A stretch of DNA of 45,284 nt, from positions 1 through 45,284 of the forward strand of contig NZ_JAAXLJ010000019.1 in NCBI RefSeq assembly GCF_012641075.1, in the 5' to 3' direction. The position numbers were made by a program, and so were the translations under genes. The number at the start of each line of letters is the position of its first letter. Positions within the stretch are counted from its first letter, which is position 1. This document shows, piece after piece, positions 43,994-45,284 of the stretch. The notes under the pieces were generated by a model. The model saw only the letters and a program-made list of their open reading frames with translations, searched no databases and had not been told where the DNA came from. Origin of the DNA: Secundilactobacillus angelensis (lineage in GTDB: Bacteria; Bacillota; Bacilli; Lactobacillales; Lactobacillaceae).

Positions 43994-44078
43994 TACCGGA
44001 GGTGGGGTTCGAACCCACACGTCCTCAACGGACACTGGATTTTGAGTCCAGCGCGTCTGCCAGTTCCGCCACTCCGGC
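43994..44078 (-). tRNA. tRNA-Leu (anticodon CAA)
   Basis: Class II tRNA of 85 nt. The anticodon stem-loop CTGGA-CTCAAAA-TCCAG holds CAA, the variable arm is long (TGTCCGTTGAGGACG), and GGTTCGAACCC marks the T arm. The first acceptor pair is G-U. CCA is not encoded. Last gene of the cluster. Confidence 0.96.
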
Positions 44079-44127
44079 ATAAATATATGATGACCTCAGC
44101 TGAATAGCCAATCCCACTTGACGGGAA

Positions 44128-44198
44128 AGGCGGTAATCGGATTCGAACCGACGATAGAGGTTTTGCAGACCTTTGCCTTACCACTTGGCTATACCGCC
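44128..44198 (-). tRNA. tRNA-Cys (anticodon GCA)
   Basis: 71 nt, with acceptor GGCGGTA/TACCGCC, anticodon loop CTGCAAA and discriminator U73, normal for tRNA-Cys. CCA is not encoded. Confidence 0.96.
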
Positions 44199-44227
44199 AT
44201 AATCAGATGATACAATGGGCTCCCCAA

Positions 44228-44299
44228 CTGGGTTAGCTGGATTCGAACCAGCGCATGACGAAGTCAAAGTCCGTTGCCTTACCACTTGGCTATAACCCA
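44228..44299 (-). tRNA. tRNA-Gln (anticodon TTG)
   Basis: 72 nt, with acceptor TGGGTTA/TAACCCA and U1-A72 as typical for tRNA-Gln, anticodon TTG in GGACTTTGACTTC, and discriminator G73. CCA is not encoded. Confidence 0.95.
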
Positions 44300-44308
44300 A
44301 TCATCAAG

Positions 44309-44384
44309 GGCGGTATGTGGGACTCGAACCCACGCGTGCCGGAACCACAATCCGGTGTGTTAACCAAACTTCACCAATACCGCC
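44309..44384 (-). tRNA. tRNA-His (anticodon GTG)
   Basis: 76 nt. The extended 8-bp acceptor GGCGGTAT/ATACCGCC includes the G-1:C73 pair that defines tRNA-His, and the anticodon loop is TTGTGGT. CCA is not encoded. Confidence 0.95.
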
Positions 44385-44396
44385 ATTATACTAAAA

Positions 44397-44467
44397 CAGG
44401 GATAGCAGGAATCGAACCCGCACTAGCGGTTTTGGAGACCGATGTACTACCGTTATACTATATCCCT
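44397..44467 (-). tRNA. tRNA-Trp (anticodon CCA)
   Basis: 71 nt, with acceptor AGGGATA/TATCCCT, anticodon loop CTCCAAA and discriminator G73. CCA is not encoded at the 3' end. Confidence 0.96.
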
Positions 44468-44468
44468 A

Positions 44469-44554
44469 TGGTGGATGGGAGTGGATTCGAACCACCGAAC
44501 CCGAAGGAGCGGATTTACAGTCCGCCGCGTTTAGCCAGACTTCGCTACCCATCC
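44469..44554 (-). tRNA. tRNA-Tyr (anticodon GTA)
   Basis: Class II tRNA, 83 nt plus an encoded CCA (44471-44469). Acceptor GGATGGG/CCCATCC, anticodon GTA in GGACTGTAAATCC, and a long variable arm. It is the only tRNA of this cluster whose 3' CCA is present in the DNA. Confidence 0.95.
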
Positions 44555-44559
44555 ATATA

Positions 44560-44632
44560 TGGCGCGGGACGGAATCGAACCGCCGACACACGGAGCTTCA
44601 ATCCGTTGCTCTACCAACTGAGCTACCGAGCC
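44560..44632 (-). tRNA. tRNA-Phe (anticodon GAA), acceptor mismatch
   Basis: 73 nt, with anticodon GAA in CGGATTGAAGCTCCG and otherwise normal arms. The acceptor strands GGCTCGG and CCGCGCC leave a U4-C69 mismatch where a U-A pair is usual. CCA is not encoded. Confidence 0.93.
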
Positions 44633-44665
44633 ATGTAATGTCAATCTATTTGTTAATATTAACAA

Positions 44666-44739
44666 CGGTCCGTACGAGACTCGAACTCGTGATCTCCTGC
44701 GTGACAGGCAGGCGTCCTAACCAGCTAGACCAACGGACC
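44666..44739 (-). tRNA. tRNA-Asp (anticodon GTC)
   Basis: 74 nt, with acceptor GGTCCGT/ACGGACC, anticodon loop CTGTCAC and discriminator G73. CCA is not encoded. Confidence 0.96.
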
Positions 44740-44747
44740 ATCTTCTA

Positions 44748-44820
44748 TGGAGGATACAGGGCTCGAACCTGTGACCCTCTGCTTGTAAGGCAGACGCTCT
44801 CCCAACTGAGCTAATCCTCC
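44748..44820 (-). tRNA. tRNA-Val (anticodon TAC)
   Basis: 73 nt, with acceptor GGAGGAT/ATCCTCC, anticodon loop CTTACAA and discriminator A73. CCA is not encoded. Confidence 0.96.
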
Positions 44821-44857
44821 AAGATGTGTGAAAAATGATAATCAATTAATTGACTAA

Positions 44858-44929
44858 TGACCCGTACGGGATTCGAACCCATGTTACTGCCGTGAAAGGG
44901 CGGTGTCTTAACCACTTGACCAACGGGTC
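44858..44929 (-). tRNA. tRNA-Glu (anticodon TTC)
   Basis: 72 nt, with acceptor GACCCGT/ACGGGTC, anticodon loop CTTTCAC and discriminator A73. CCA is not encoded. Confidence 0.95.
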
Positions 44930-44946
44930 ATACTAAAGTTGTTGAA

Positions 44947-45038
44947 CGGAGAGTGAGGGATTCGAACCCTCGAAACAAGCTTTTACTCGTTTACACCATT
45001 TCCAGTGGTGCTCCTTCGGCCAACTCGGACAACTCTCC
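44947..45038 (-). tRNA. tRNA-Ser (anticodon GGA)
   Basis: Class II tRNA of 92 nt, with acceptor GGAGAGT/ACTCTCC, anticodon loop CTGGAAA, a long variable arm (AACGAGTAAAAGCTTGTTTC) and discriminator G73. First tRNA after the 5S gene. Confidence 0.96.
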
Positions 45039-45117
45039 AATTAATCCAAGACAAACCTGTCGAGGACAAACTTATAATTCAAGAGTTATCCCAACAACAA
45101 AGTTTGCCGGATATATC

Positions 45118-45234
45118 GCGTGGCAACGTCCTACCCTTGCAGGGGGCGATCCCCCAACTACTCTTGGCGTGCTGAAGCTTAACTGCTGTGTTCGGCATGG
45201 GAACAGGTGTATCCTTCAGGCTATCGCCACCACA
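45118..45234 (-). rRNA. rrf: 5S ribosomal RNA
   Basis: About 117 nt on the minus strand. It starts TGTGGTGGCGATAGCC and contains the conserved CCCATGCCGAACACAG, AGTTAAGCTTCAGC and GGGTAGGACGTTGCCA. Exact ends are uncertain by 1-2 nt. It is the last rRNA of an operon whose 23S gene lies beyond the window; the final 50 bases are the 23S-5S spacer. Confidence 0.96.
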
Positions 45235-45284
45235 CTATTGAGAACTGGTGCTCTCAAAACTAGCTAATATCAATTTTCTTACCG

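Noticed and set aside
43891-44184. Minus-strand open frame over tRNA-Leu, tRNA-Cys and the terminator
   Set aside because: It runs through two tRNAs and a terminator and has no ribosome binding site.
44255-45267. Open frames on the plus strand across the tRNA and 5S genes (44255-44638, 44953-45267)
   Set aside because: They are antisense to well-defined tRNA and rRNA genes, with repeated 'DSNPR'-like peptides that come from the antisense T-arm sequence.
1-45284. CRISPR arrays, insertion sequences or prophage genes
   Set aside because: No spaced direct repeats, transposase, integrase or phage structural genes were found on either strand.

Overview
The window looks like the chromosome of a low-to-mid GC Gram-positive lactic acid bacterium of the family Lactobacillaceae. 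The grounds are: a purEKCSQLFMNHD operon with PurR-type boxes, an SMK-box (SAM-III) riboswitch in front of metK, a leucine T-box in front of leuS, dipeptidase PepV, a GH65 phosphorylase/beta-phosphoglucomutase pair, strong GGAGG ribosome binding sites and frequent TTG starts. Genus and species cannot be fixed from the sequence alone. I see no insertion sequence, prophage or CRISPR array.

Layout. 1-5.6 kb: small accessory genes (secreted protein, TM2 membrane protein, YbjQ-like protein), biotin transporter BioY, an OhrR/MarR regulator, a three-gene minus-strand operon (unknown protein, small membrane protein, CPBP protease) and MscL. 5.7-11.7 kb: two different GH65 inverting phosphorylases followed by beta-phosphoglucomutase, a route from alpha-glucosides plus phosphate to beta-glucose 1-phosphate and then glucose 6-phosphate. 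11.7-11.85 kb: an unusually long inverted repeat. 11.8-16.9 kb: a TetR regulator cotranscribed with a 1447-residue tandem activase/dehydratase-like iron-sulfur protein; palindromes lie at the presumed promoter. 17-23.5 kb: HAD phosphatase, deoxynucleoside kinase, pepV-usp operon, NAD(P)HX dehydratase and a MurJ/YtgP-like flippase.

23.7-35.2 kb: one minus-strand operon of eleven purine genes (purE to purD), covering PRPP to IMP apart from purB. Genes overlap or nearly touch, and four begin with TTG. Two inverted PurBoxes sit upstream of purE. 35.3-38.1 kb: leuS with a complete T-box leader (CUC specifier, T-box sequence, terminator). 38.2-42.9 kb: tRNA methyltransferase MnmM, a DUF960-like protein, a 14-TM drug exporter, metK with its SMK box, and a multi-spanning membrane protein. 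43-43.9 kb: two small unknown genes, convergent over a perfect 19-bp hairpin.

43.95-45.28 kb: the distal end of a minus-strand rRNA operon: 5S rRNA, then tRNAs Ser, Glu, Val, Asp, Phe, Tyr, Trp, His, Gln, Cys and Leu, closed by a terminator. The 23S gene lies beyond the window.

Most of the window is ordinary core genome. The parts most worth a second look are the tandem activase with its TetR partner and palindromic operator region, the GH65 pair whose specificity loops are not those of maltose phosphorylase, and the ~100-nt inverted repeat between pgmB and tetR.
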